From assembly GCF_001866665.1 (NCBI RefSeq), contig NZ_MLYO01000012.1, forward strand, positions 1-64,000: DNA of 64,000 nucleotides, given 5' to 3'. Below the pieces are notes generated by a model. That model made no database searches and was not told the DNA's origin. It saw nothing but the letters and a program-made list of their open reading frames with translations. This DNA is from Streptomyces monashensis (GTDB lineage Bacteria; Actinomycetota; Actinomycetes; Streptomycetales; Streptomycetaceae). Below, piece by piece: positions 29,004 to 37,068 of this stretch. Each line of letters starts with the position of its first letter. The first letter of the stretch is position 1. Made by a program: the position numbers and the translations under genes.

Positions 29004-30800
29004 TCAGTTGATGACCGGCGGCACGTCGCGCCGGGGGTTGTTCGGCAGGTGCGTCTCTTCGTCTTCGACCAGGTAGTCGGGCCGCGGTGTCCCGTCCGTC
29101 TTCCGCTGCTCGCCGGGCCGTCCGTTGTGGCCTGCGCCGCGTGTGAGACCGGCACCACCACGGGTCATGCCGTTGCGCTCGGCTCCCGCCGCGGACATGC
29201 GTTCGCTCGGCCGTCCGGTGACGGCCTCGGACGCTCCCACGCGGGCGCTGGAACCAGTCGCACCCGAGCCGGGCCGCGCCGTGGACTCGGACTCGGGCGT
29301 TCCGAAGACACCGCGCTGACCGAGGCGGCCAGTCGTGGGCCGGGAGTTGGCCTCTTCCTCGCCGCCGATGACCGTGCCACGCGGAATCCGCGACCCGTTC
29401 TTCGACGACGGATTCGTCGTGGAGGGCCGCCCCCCGACGACGCCGTTGGTGCGGCCGGCGCCGGTGGAGGGCCCGTTCGTCGCGCGCGATGCTGCCTTAC
29501 CTGCGGCGCGCGGCGTACCACCCGTGACTCCTCGGCCCATGGGAGAGGACGTCCTCGGTCCGGAACCGGTGCCCTTGGCAGCGGACTGGCCAGTCGATGT
29601 GGCGCGGCCCATCTGGTCCATGGGCCCTCGCCCTGCGGAGCGCCCGGAGCCCGGATTGGTCAACTCGGACGTACCCCCACGTCCCTGAGCGGTCTGAGAG
29701 TTACGGAACCCGCCGACGCCGCTCAGGCCCCGGCCCGAGGTGGCGTTGGGCATGGGCAGTCTCAAGCCACCGCCGTCGAACACATTGGGTTGGCTGCCAG
29801 TCGTGGGAGGAGTGCCCGTGACCGGCGGAGTGTGGCTGGGCCCGGGCGTCGTAGTCGTGGGCGGCGGCAGCGTGCCGGTGGTGTCGATGTGCGTACCGAC
29901 CGGCGTCTCGGGGTGCCTGACTGGGGCCGTGACGTGGTTTACAGGCGTCGGCTTGCCGTTTACATCGGGCACAACTGCGTGACACACCGGCTCCACCGTC
30001 GTGTGATGCCCCCCAACCACGCTTGAGTCCGCGCCTCGGTAACCGTGCGAAGCGGAGCCCTGGGAAGCGGAATCGACATAGGGGCCGGGCTTGGGCACCC
30101 CGACGTTCGGGAGGTTACCGAAGTCAGGCGCACTCTTGTGCAAGTCCTGCAGCGACTGGGTCGACACCGCGTAATACGACGCCAACCGATTCATCTGGTT
30201 GACCGCCTCCTGGCGGTGCTTCTCCACCGTTACGGCAGTGGCATAGCCCTCTTTGTCCGACACCTTTTCAGCCGTCGTGAATGTATCGGGCCGCGTCGAA
30301 ACCGCTCTCGGGTCGCGAGGCATCCGCATTGCGTTGCGAACGGACGCCAGCCCCTCAGCCGCAGTGGCGATCGAGTCACCGGCTCCGCCCGCGAAGTCAG
30401 CGAGCCCATGTGCGTGGGTGACGAGATGACCGCCCCATGTGCGGAAGTCGTCGCCTGCCTTGCCGACCCAGGGAACCGTGTCGAACTTGCCCTTCAGCGT
30501 GTCAGCTGCTGTCTTGATGGCATCACGCGCGTCCCAGAGGGCCCGACCGGACGACTCCAGGTCCTCCGGGTTCGTCTGCTCAACCAGGTCGATCATTGCA
30601 TTGAGGTCATATCTGTCGAATTCTGTACGCCTGACCATGGCCTGCCCGTACGGGGTGGCCTTGGCAAAGGAGCGAAGGATTTCGACCGGATTGAAGAAGA
30701 GACCGCCGGTGCTGGGCTGATCCCCGAGGCCCCGGGCGACGTCGGTGAATTTATTCTCCGCGGAGACCCGTTCCATGTCCGCTTTGTGCTTGTCGGTCAT
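29004..30800 (-). CDS. WXG-domain protein with disordered tail, candidate ESX substrate
   Basis: The 598-residue protein has a helical N-terminal third (WVG at 111-113) resembling an EspB/PPE-type or fused WXG100 fold. A long low-complexity region rich in Gly, Thr, Pro, Ser and Arg follows (about 225-560). It ends in a conserved-looking acidic C-terminus with YLVED (577-581), which fits the T7SS export motif YxxxD/E. There is no signal peptide. It starts 2 nt after the stop of a small helical protein gene, its likely partner. I infer a secreted or surface protein. Enzymatic activity is not apparent. Confidence 0.75.
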   Translation of the reverse strand: MTDKHKADMERVSAENKFTDVARGLGDQPSTGGLFFNPVEILRSFAKATPYGQAMVRRTEFDRYDLNAMIDLVEQTNPEDLESSGRALWDARDAIKTAADTLKGKFDTVPWVGKAGDDFRTWGGHLVTHAHGLADFAGGAGDSIATAAEGLASVRNAMRMPRDPRAVSTRPDTFTTAEKVSDKEGYATAVTVEKHRQEAVNQMNRLASYYAVSTQSLQDLHKSAPDFGNLPNVGVPKPGPYVDSASQGSASHGYRGADSSVVGGHHTTVEPVCHAVVPDVNGKPTPVNHVTAPVRHPETPVGTHIDTTGTLPPPTTTTPGPSHTPPVTGTPPTTGSQPNVFDGGGLRLPMPNATSGRGLSGVGGFRNSQTAQGRGGTSELTNPGSGRSAGRGPMDQMGRATSTGQSAAKGTGSGPRTSSPMGRGVTGGTPRAAGKAASRATNGPSTGAGRTNGVVGGRPSTTNPSSKNGSRIPRGTVIGGEEEANSRPTTGRLGQRGVFGTPESESTARPGSGATGSSARVGASEAVTGRPSERMSAAGAERNGMTRGGAGLTRGAGHNGRPGEQRKTDGTPRPDYLVEDEETHLPNNPRRDVPPVIN

Positions 30801-30802
30801 CG

Positions 30803-31216
30803 TCAGATCCCTCCCTTCTCGCCACCGCCAGTGTTCTTGTCGCCCTGCGGATTGAGGTGCCTGATCTCCGCCTGGATCTCGTAGAATCTGCGACGCTGCT
30901 CTTCCTCGAGGTCGTTGAAGGTGCCGTTCGCACCCTGGACAGCGATGCCGATCGCCTCAATCTGCAAATGCAGGGTCTTGGACAGGTTCGTGAGAGCCTG
31001 GTGGACTTGATTGAACGTCCCGTACAGAGCATCGGCCTCATGGAAGCCTGCAGACCCGCTGCGGAGCGACGTGTGCCGGATCGTCTGGTCTCCGACCCGC
31101 GTCGGATTGCCGGCCGACCCCTCAAGATCCTTCAGAACGCCGTCCACCGTCTTGACGAACTGCGTCAGAGCGTCAGCGCTGACCTTGAGGTTCGCCGCCG
31201 ACTCGCCCCCGCTCAT
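30803..31216 (-). CDS. Small helical ESX partner protein
   Basis: The 137-residue product is predicted almost wholly helical (ALTQFVKTVDGVLKDLEG, FNQVHQALTNLSKTLHLQIE, RRRFYEIQAEIRHL) and lacks a signal. It resembles WXG100-superfamily partners without an obvious WXG turn. The ATG at 31216 has GGAGGA directly upstream at short spacing; the frame is open to 31276 but that start has no better site. It is tightly coupled to the 598-residue WXG protein. Confidence 0.7.
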   Translation of the reverse strand: MSGGESAANLKVSADALTQFVKTVDGVLKDLEGSAGNPTRVGDQTIRHTSLRSGSAGFHEADALYGTFNQVHQALTNLSKTLHLQIEAIGIAVQGANGTFNDLEEEQRRRFYEIQAEIRHLNPQGDKNTGGGEKGGI

Positions 31217-31747
31217 GTTCCTCCCCGTTTCCCCGTACACCATCGACCCGCGACCGGATCGAGGCGGACCATCCACCCGCCGTACGACCGCAACACAAGC
31301 CGCGTCTCAACGCACCTGACCACTGTAGTCAACCTGCTCAACGGGTCCAACCGGCATATGTATTGACTCGGTTACGACACTGGGCCGGACGCAGCGGTTT
31401 GCCGGATTTACGCGTGCACGACCGGAGGATGAGTGGGCCACCAGCCATGCGCACCTCAGGCGTGAGCCAATCCTGACGCGATCAGCCAGGCAGGGTGACT
31501 TCTCTCGAACCTTTGCAGAACTTCCACACACGGCAGATCCGGGCGCTACGTCAGCGGCCGACCGACTGCCGAACCTCGACTCAGGCTTCACATGCCCACG
31601 TCCAAGTACTACAGCCGAAGATCTTGAGGATCGGTGATGGGTGGGATCGGCTGGTGGTGGACCCAGAGTCGGAGGCGGTCCGGGAGCGGATCTCCGCGGC
31701 GTACTGGGCGGCGACGGGACGGGGTGGGTAACCAGCCCGGCTCGCGT
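31217..31747. other. Gene-poor intergenic region
   Basis: This 531-bp stretch lies between two leftward units. Its first half is comparatively AT-rich, probably including the promoter for the 30803-31216 gene, though I could not fix boxes. The last ~110 bp on the plus strand look codon-biased (see the possible gene remnant). Confidence 0.5.
31621..31731 (+). pseudogene. Possible C-terminal remnant of a lost gene
   Basis: The frame ends in a Streptomyces-like stretch (DGWDRLVVDPESEAVRER, then AAYWAATGRG and a stop) with strong GC third-position bias. The sequence upstream in this frame loses that bias and has no sensible start. It looks like the 3' end of a truncated gene at the border between accessory modules. 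No family was recognised; a chance open frame is possible. Confidence 0.25.
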
Positions 31748-32338
31748 TCAGCGGCGTCCGTGGCGGCGCTCGGCCCGGTTGCGGGGCGGGAGCGGTCGGG
31801 CGGCCTCGGCCCGCTCCTCCTGCTCGCGCATCCGGCGCTCGTAGTCCTCGCGGGCGCCGATCTCGGCGGCGGTGCGGCGTGCGAGCGTCGGGGCGGCCCA
31901 GGTGCCGATCGCCCAGGCGACGATAGCGGGCAGGACGGGCGCGAGGAGCAGCACCGTCCAGCGGCCACCGACGGCCGAGGCGGCGTTCCTGCGCTGCCGG
32001 GAACGGTGCTCCCGCCATGCCTGTTCGGGGGTTGGGATCTCCACCGGTGCGCGCCGGGTGCGCACGAAACCCGCGACCAGGCTGAGCAGGCAGGCGACCG
32101 CCGTCACCGCGTACACCGCGGTACGTGCGGAGCGGGGCACCCCCACCGCTTTCCAGAACCCCGCGTAGAAGGCGGTCGTGACGAGCCCGGCGAACAGCAG
32201 CAGGGCGAACTGGAAGCAGCCCTGTGCGATCCGGCGCAGCCAGTACCCGGCGCCCCGGTCGAACCAGGTGGTGCCCAGGTGCGGAATCGTCGCCGGCTCC
32301 ACCTGCTCCCCGGGGACGCCGTCCGCCGTATTTTTCAT
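31748..32338 (-). CDS. Membrane protein of WXG module
   Basis: The 196-residue protein has hydrophobic helices at about residues 42-62 (FALLLFAGLVTTAFYAGF), 73-92 and 127-150, with a charged helical C-terminus (EDYERRMREQEERAEAARPL). It begins 16 nt after the stop of a 431-residue WXG protein, with which it should be co-transcribed. It may help export, anchor or neutralise that protein; nothing in the sequence decides between these. No known family. Confidence 0.75.
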   Translation of the reverse strand: MKNTADGVPGEQVEPATIPHLGTTWFDRGAGYWLRRIAQGCFQFALLLFAGLVTTAFYAGFWKAVGVPRSARTAVYAVTAVACLLSLVAGFVRTRRAPVEIPTPEQAWREHRSRQRRNAASAVGGRWTVLLLAPVLPAIVAWAIGTWAAPTLARRTAAEIGAREDYERRMREQEERAEAARPLPPRNRAERRHGRR

Positions 32339-32354
32339 GTCGTCCCCACCAACA

Positions 32355-33650
32355 TCAGAAGATCTTGTGCCACAGCGCCTTGGACTTGTCGCCGATCCAG
32401 TGGCCGGTGCCGGTCACCATACCCTCGCCCGCGCGCAACGCCTGGTCCCCGGAGTGGCCGATGCCGTACAGCGTGCCCACGACCGCGCCGTGGTCGTCCC
32501 AGTCCTCGCTCCAGTGCTCGTGGAACAGCTTGTCGGCGAAGGTTCCCACTCCGACGACGACCGCGCCGCCGACCGCGGCCGTGGCGACCACCCCGTCCAC
32601 CGGGATCGAGGCCGCGAGAGCGACACCGGCACCCAAGGCCACCACGCCGCCGCCCACATCGACGAGCACCGAGTGGCCCCAGGACCAGCCCTCGTCGTGG
32701 TCCTGCTTGGCCTCCAGACCGCCGACGGCCACGGTGGCCGCAACGTCGATGACCGGGATCTCCTTGAGGAACCGTGGAGCGCCCTCGGCGAGTTCACTGC
32801 CGCGCAGGACGTCCGCCATCTTGTAGTTGAGGTACCGGTCGTACGGCATATGGGAGCTGCCGTTCTCCAGCCCGGTCAGCCGCCCTTCCAGGCTGTCGAG
32901 TTGGTCGGCGGCGGCCTGCCACTCCCCGCGCAGCTTGAACGCCTTGGGGAGGTTCGCGTCCGCCGTCCGGAACTTGGCCTCCTCGTCCTTCAGCGCGGAC
33001 AGCGCCTTGTCGTGCTCCTCCTGGGCGTGCTTGATGTCGTCGGCCATGTCCAGGCCGAGTGCCCGGTCGCCCTCCGCCCCAGCGGTCCACAGGCCGCGCA
33101 GGTAGTCGGCGACCACAATCTTGTCGCCCTTCTGCATCGGCTCGCTGGGGTCGATCTCGGCATAGAGCTGGCCGATGCGCTTGGCGGCGAGGAGCCGGGC
33201 ACGCTGGGCCTGGTGCATCAGTTCCGTGTAGAGGGTGGTGTAGTCGTTGTTGTCCTTTGTAGCCTGCTCCTCCTTCTCAGAGGGCGGGTTGTTCGTCGCG
33301 AGGGGGATGGGCTCCCCCTTCGGCCCCATGGACACGCCCTTCTTCTGGGCGACATGGGCGGCGTTCTGCAGTGCCGTGTTGGCCGAGGACAGGTTGGTGG
33401 ACAGGTCGGTGAGCTCCTTGCCCACCGCGTACACCAGTTCGGCGAAGCCGCCGGCGGTCATCGCGTCCGTGGCCCAAGCAGCCTCGAACTTATCGGCGGC
33501 CTCGCCCTTCCAGCCCGCGTCCTTGACGAGCTTGTCGACTCCCTCGCTGAGCGGTTTGACGATGCCGTCCAGGTGCTCCTTGGCGCCGGTGAGGGCGGTG
33601 CCCATGGCGGCCAGACCGTCGATGTCGCCGCCCACCCAGGAATCCGTCAC
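32355..33650 (-). CDS. WXG-motif protein with hydrophobic C-terminal domain
   Basis: The 431-residue product has an N-terminal WXG100-like hairpin with WKG at 47-49 (DAGWKGEAADKFE), a long helical/coiled-coil middle (about 100-250), and a C-terminal region with hydrophobic Gly/Ala-rich segments (about 295-375, including GGGVVALGAGVALAASIPV and VVATAAVGGAVVVGVG). There is no signal peptide. The layout resembles T7SS effectors with membrane-active or glycine-zipper-like C-termini. The partner gene ends 20 nt upstream. Toxicity is a hypothesis only. Confidence 0.75.
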   Translation of the reverse strand: MTDSWVGGDIDGLAAMGTALTGAKEHLDGIVKPLSEGVDKLVKDAGWKGEAADKFEAAWATDAMTAGGFAELVYAVGKELTDLSTNLSSANTALQNAAHVAQKKGVSMGPKGEPIPLATNNPPSEKEEQATKDNNDYTTLYTELMHQAQRARLLAAKRIGQLYAEIDPSEPMQKGDKIVVADYLRGLWTAGAEGDRALGLDMADDIKHAQEEHDKALSALKDEEAKFRTADANLPKAFKLRGEWQAAADQLDSLEGRLTGLENGSSHMPYDRYLNYKMADVLRGSELAEGAPRFLKEIPVIDVAATVAVGGLEAKQDHDEGWSWGHSVLVDVGGGVVALGAGVALAASIPVDGVVATAAVGGAVVVGVGTFADKLFHEHWSEDWDDHGAVVGTLYGIGHSGDQALRAGEGMVTGTGHWIGDKSKALWHKIF

Positions 33651-33670
33651 AGCTTGTGTCCCCCGTCTCG

Positions 33671-33961
33671 CTATCCCATCAGGTCTTCGAAGAGCCCGTG
33701 CACGTCGATGTCGCGGTGTGTCAAGTGCTTGACCGCGGCGTCAAGGAGATCCCCGTGCTCCTCGATCCGGCCGGCGAGTCTGGCATGCAGACCCGAGATC
33801 GCGTCCATCATCGACCCGATCGTGTGGTCAAGACCGTCATCGCCCGACTTTGCGACGGCGGGGCTCACAGAGGTGTGGAGTTTCGCGTAGGACTTGGCCT
33901 CCGTGTGAAACGTGGACGCCATTTTTGTCACGTCCGACGTCACGAGTTTCAGGTCGGTCAC
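33671..33961 (-). CDS. Small helical ESX partner protein
   Basis: The 96-residue product starts at a GTG that overlaps the upstream TGA as GTGA, and is helical in character (TKMASTFHTEAKSYAKLH, IGSMMDAISGLHARLAGRIE). Its size and pattern match WXG100-superfamily partners lacking the WXG turn. It lies between an SseB/SAV_915-like gene and the 431-residue WXG protein, with which it probably pairs. A longer in-frame reading upstream is spurious because it runs antisense through no recognisable protein. Confidence 0.7.
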   Translation of the reverse strand: MTDLKLVTSDVTKMASTFHTEAKSYAKLHTSVSPAVAKSGDDGLDHTIGSMMDAISGLHARLAGRIEEHGDLLDAAVKHLTHRDIDVHGLFEDLMG

Positions 33962-34350
33962 TGGACTGCCTCCGTGTAGGTTCTGACGTCCTCGGCGCTC
34001 CAGACCCGTACGCCGGGCGGGAGTTGCGGGTCGACGCGAACCGGGCCGAGCCCGTTGTCGTGCATCGCCCGGGCGAACCAGCCGACGGGCACCGCCACCC
34101 ACGGTTGCGCGTCGCCGAGCGCGGCGACCAGCTTCGCGGGGCTGGTGAACGCCACCGCCACCGGGTTTCCGTCGGCCCCCTGGAGGAGTTCGAAACCGAT
34201 CTCGGGCCGGCGCCCTGGATCCGCGGCGTACCGAGGGTGTGCGGGGACGAGTACCTCCGTGTCCGGTTCGATCGGTGCTTTCGGACGCTCTGCGGGCGGC
34301 GTCAGATCCCGGTCGTAACCATCGAACGGAGAGGAATATGAAGTAGACAT
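33958..34350 (-). CDS. SAV_915/SseB-like protein
   Basis: The 130-residue protein has a disordered N-terminus and an SseB-like core (TEVLVPAHPRY, then VAVAFTSPAKLVAALGDAQPW, WFARAMHDNGLGPVRVDP). This pattern is common in actinobacterial SAV_915-family proteins linked to WXG genes. The ATG 34350 has AGGTG upstream; an in-frame ATG at 34404 is possible. It heads the four-gene module running to 31748. Function is unknown. Confidence 0.7.
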   Translation of the reverse strand: MSTSYSSPFDGYDRDLTPPAERPKAPIEPDTEVLVPAHPRYAADPGRRPEIGFELLQGADGNPVAVAFTSPAKLVAALGDAQPWVAVPVGWFARAMHDNGLGPVRVDPQLPPGVRVWSAEDVRTYTEAVQ

Positions 34351-34637
34351 GCGCACCTGGGATCGACACCGGCCGTCGGTGTGATTACGGAATTCCGACG
34401 GCACCTTGTCACTTTACGCGCAGTCGAGCACCAGGGGAGCGCGAGGCAGAGCGACGCCCCATCAAGGTTTACCAAAAAGCGAGTTGATGGCGCCCTTTTA
34501 TGCAGACAAGTCCATTCGTGCCATTTTTCTCACTGATAGGAAATCCGCCGGAAAGAGCATGAATCGCGCTTTTTGCCCCGCCGAAGCAGGCCAGCCGGAG
34601 ATCTTGTGACGGAGCTGCGTTGTGCCGTTGACCGGGC
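34351..34637. other. Intergenic region before IS remnant
   Basis: This 287-bp region between divergent genes is AT-richer than the flanks (runs such as ACCAAAAAGCG, CATTTTTCTCACTG). No gene is recognised. It may contain the promoter of the leftward module and the left end of the IS element, but no terminal inverted repeat could be identified because the right end is missing. Confidence 0.4.
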
Positions 34638-35590
34638 ATGACGCTGGGTGTGACGGCTGAGCAGATAGCCCGGTGGGATTCCGAACTGTCCTCACTGACC
34701 GGTTCGTTGGGGCACTTGTTCAACCAGCCGGAGCCGCGGGCGGTGTTTGCGCAGTTCAATGAGGGGCTGCGGCAGAGCTGCCGAAGAAGAACCGGCTGGA
34801 CACTGTTGCAGCGTGCCAGCCATGTGACTGCGGACCGGTTGCAGCGGTTGATCAACGGATCGGTGCGGGAGGCCAACGCTGCCCGCGATTACGTCATCGC
34901 GCATCTGGGCTGCGAGGACGCCTCATTCGTCATCAATGACACCCAGGCGCAGGAGAAGGGCACCAAGTCGGTCGGGGTGGCCGGCCAGCATTGTGGGTTG
35001 ACCGGCATTGTCCGCAACTGCCAGACCTTGGTGACGCTCACCTACGCCACCGCCGCTGGACACGCCTTCATCGACGGCCGTCTGCATCTGCCCGAGGAAT
35101 GGACGAACGATCGCCGGCGGTGTCATGAAGCCGGGGTGCCTGACCAGATGGCCTTCGCCACCAAACCCGAGCTGGCCATCACGATGCTCGATCGGGCCCA
35201 CACGGCCCACGTGCCGTTCTCCTGGGTACTGGCTGACGCCGGCTACGGCCAGTGACCCGCAGCTGCGGGCCCGGTGCCACGACCACGCGGTGCCGTACAT
35301 GTTCGGCGTCCCGGCCGACCTCTCGGTCGACGGACCTGCGGGCAAGCCGCGCCAGCCAGTCGTGAAGCGCGCCGACAACCTGCTCCACTACGCGAAAGTC
35401 CGTGACCAGTGGGAACGCCGCTCCTCCGGCGACGGCTCCAAGGGCGAGCGCCTTTACGACTGGACGTTCTTCGCTGTGCAGGTCAAAGACGAGAGCCCGG
35501 CTGATGGCTTCACGCACTGGCTGGTGCTGCGACGGTCCCTGCACCCCAACCGGCGGGGCAAGGACGGACAACTCGAAGACGGAGCCGGGG
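34638..35590 (+). pseudogene. IS701-family transposase, frameshifted and 3'-truncated
   Basis: The first frame (34638-35255) reads like an IS701-type DDE transposase: RLINGSVREANAARDYV, then an EKGTKSVG block, ALIDGRLHLPEEWTNDR and FATKPELAITMLDRA. It stops at TGA 35254-35256. Removing one base (T35254) restores GYGQDPQLRARC and continues to WLVLRRSLHPNRRG. The catalytic C-terminal part expected after this is absent, because sequence from about 35590 belongs to the mycosin end. The usual Asp in the VxDETxxxKKG-like block reads VINDTQAQEKG. This is a dead element marking insertion and deletion at this junction. Confidence 0.85.
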
Positions 35591-35621
35591 ACCTCCAGGC
35601 CGCCGGGTTGAGGCTCTCGCG

Positions 35622-35720
35622 TCAGGCAGGCACCCGGTCCGCCTTCACGCAGGTCGTGGCCAGGAGCACGGCGAGCCCGATCAGGAGCAGGACGTTCAGT
35701 TTGTCCAGGGTGTTCGTCAG
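35622..35720 (-). CDS. Possible CTG-initiated transmembrane micropeptide
   Basis: The mycosin stop lies in a CTGA tetranucleotide. From its CTG, a 32-codon frame runs to TGA and encodes TNTLDKLNVLLLIGLAVLLA followed by TTCVKADRVPA, that is, a polar start, one hydrophobic helix and a polar tail. The 4-nt overlap mimics the GTGA/ATGA couplings elsewhere in this locus, with CTG as start. It could instead be remnant sequence from a frameshifted mycosin tail or a chance frame. Confidence 0.35.
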   Translation of the reverse strand: MTNTLDKLNVLLLIGLAVLLATTCVKADRVPA

Positions 35721-37039
35721 CCGGTCTTCAGCCGCCCCCCGCGCCGGCGTCGCGCGTCGCGGACCGCGACGGCCGTGCCGCTCAGGCCCGCCACCATGAC
35801 GAGGCTTCCGACCACCACGTAGGTGGACATACGGGTGTCCCGTTCCTGGGCCGTCTCGCCGATGTGCAGGGGCGTGACGGATGGCGCCTCGCCTCTGACC
35901 ACGCCGTCCTCGGGCGAGGGGGAGGCCACGGGGTGCTCCGGGTCGACGTCCGTCAGCGCCTTCACCGGGTCCACGACGCCCCAGCCCACCAGCCGGTCGT
36001 GCCCCGGGATCGAGCGTTCCGCGGTCTGTTCGATCTGGGCGACGACCTGCTGGGCCGACCAGTTCGGGTACTTGGACTTGAGCAGGGCCGCGACACCCGC
36101 CACGTACGGCGCCGAGAAGCTGGTGCCGTTGTCCGAGCAGTGGCCGCCGCCGGGAACGGTGGAGATCATGTCGACACCGGGTGCGGCGACCCCCACGAAA
36201 TCTCCCGACTGTGAAAAGGGAGCCCGTTCGTTGTTGCGGTCGGATGCCGCCACCGCCAGGACGCCCTGGTACGACGCCGGGTACGTCACCTTGACGTTGC
36301 CCCCCAGGCCGTCGTTGCCGGCCGAGGCCACGACGACGACCTTGTTGGCCAGGGCGTAGTTCACGGCGTCCAGCAGCGTCTGGCCGCCCGCGACCGCGTT
36401 GGCCGTGTCCTGGGAGATGTTGATGACGTCCGCGCCCTTTTTGACCGCGTCCGTGATCGCCGTGGCCAGCGTGGCCGTCGTGCCGTCGCCGTCCGCGTCG
36501 TTCTGCTTGATCGGGATGATCTTCGCGTCCGGTGCCAGGCCGACGAAGCCCGTGCCCGATGCCTTGCGGGCCGCGATGATGCCCGCCACGCGAGTGCCGT
36601 GGCCGACGGTGTCCGTGGTACCGGAGTTGTTGCCGCGGTCGATCTTCTCGCCCTTGGAGTTCTTGTCCTTCAGCAGGTTCTCGCCCTTGGACACCTCCAC
36701 GGCCTGGCTGAGCTGTGGGTTCTTGACGTCCACCCCGGTGTCGATCACGGCCACCTGAACGTTCTTGCCCGTCGAAACCGCCCACAGCTCGTCCAGGTTG
36801 ACGCGTTGCAGTGCCCACGGTCGGCCGGAGTAGTTCTTCGACGGAAACGTGCACTGACCGTCGTCCGCCCGGGCCGGGGTGGCGGGGAGCACGATCACGG
36901 TGGTCGTCGCGGTGAGCGCCAGCGCTGCCGCCGTCACCGCCGTACGAGCCACCACCGTACGAGCCGGTACCGCGCGGGGCACCGTCGCTCCGGCCGTCGA
37001 CATGGGATTCCCGGTGCCCGACGTCCTTGCCTTCAGCAT
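35717..37039 (-). CDS. mycP: Mycosin-type subtilisin protease (core ESX copy)
   Basis: The 440-residue S8 protease has a signal/TM segment near 30-57 ending ATPARA, then the catalytic domain with Asp100 (VIDTG), His147 (GHGTR), Asn242 (AGND) and Ser307 (GTSFS), and a C-terminal TM anchor near 407-426 followed by RRRRGG. The ATG 37039 follows GGAGGAGAGCGGGACTC; an ATG at 37003 is an alternative. It lies 29 nt downstream of eccB in the conserved ESX core. Mycosins act outside the membrane and contribute to complex stability and substrate processing. Confidence 0.92.
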   Translation of the reverse strand: MLKARTSGTGNPMSTAGATVPRAVPARTVVARTAVTAAALALTATTTVIVLPATPARADDGQCTFPSKNYSGRPWALQRVNLDELWAVSTGKNVQVAVIDTGVDVKNPQLSQAVEVSKGENLLKDKNSKGEKIDRGNNSGTTDTVGHGTRVAGIIAARKASGTGFVGLAPDAKIIPIKQNDADGDGTTATLATAITDAVKKGADVINISQDTANAVAGGQTLLDAVNYALANKVVVVASAGNDGLGGNVKVTYPASYQGVLAVAASDRNNERAPFSQSGDFVGVAAPGVDMISTVPGGGHCSDNGTSFSAPYVAGVAALLKSKYPNWSAQQVVAQIEQTAERSIPGHDRLVGWGVVDPVKALTDVDPEHPVASPSPEDGVVRGEAPSVTPLHIGETAQERDTRMSTYVVVGSLVMVAGLSGTAVAVRDARRRRGGRLKTG

Positions 37040-37068
37040 GAGTCCCGCTCTCCTCCGCCGCCCCGCCG

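Noticed and set aside
31307-31591. 94-codon minus-strand open frame in the 31.2-31.7 kb gap
   Set aside because: No ribosome-binding site, no codon bias and low-complexity translation; treated as intergenic.
35245-35262. Programmed frameshift in the IS701 transposase
   Set aside because: The site CAG TGA C lacks a slippery run or stimulatory structure, and the element is also truncated at its 3' end, so simple decay is more likely.
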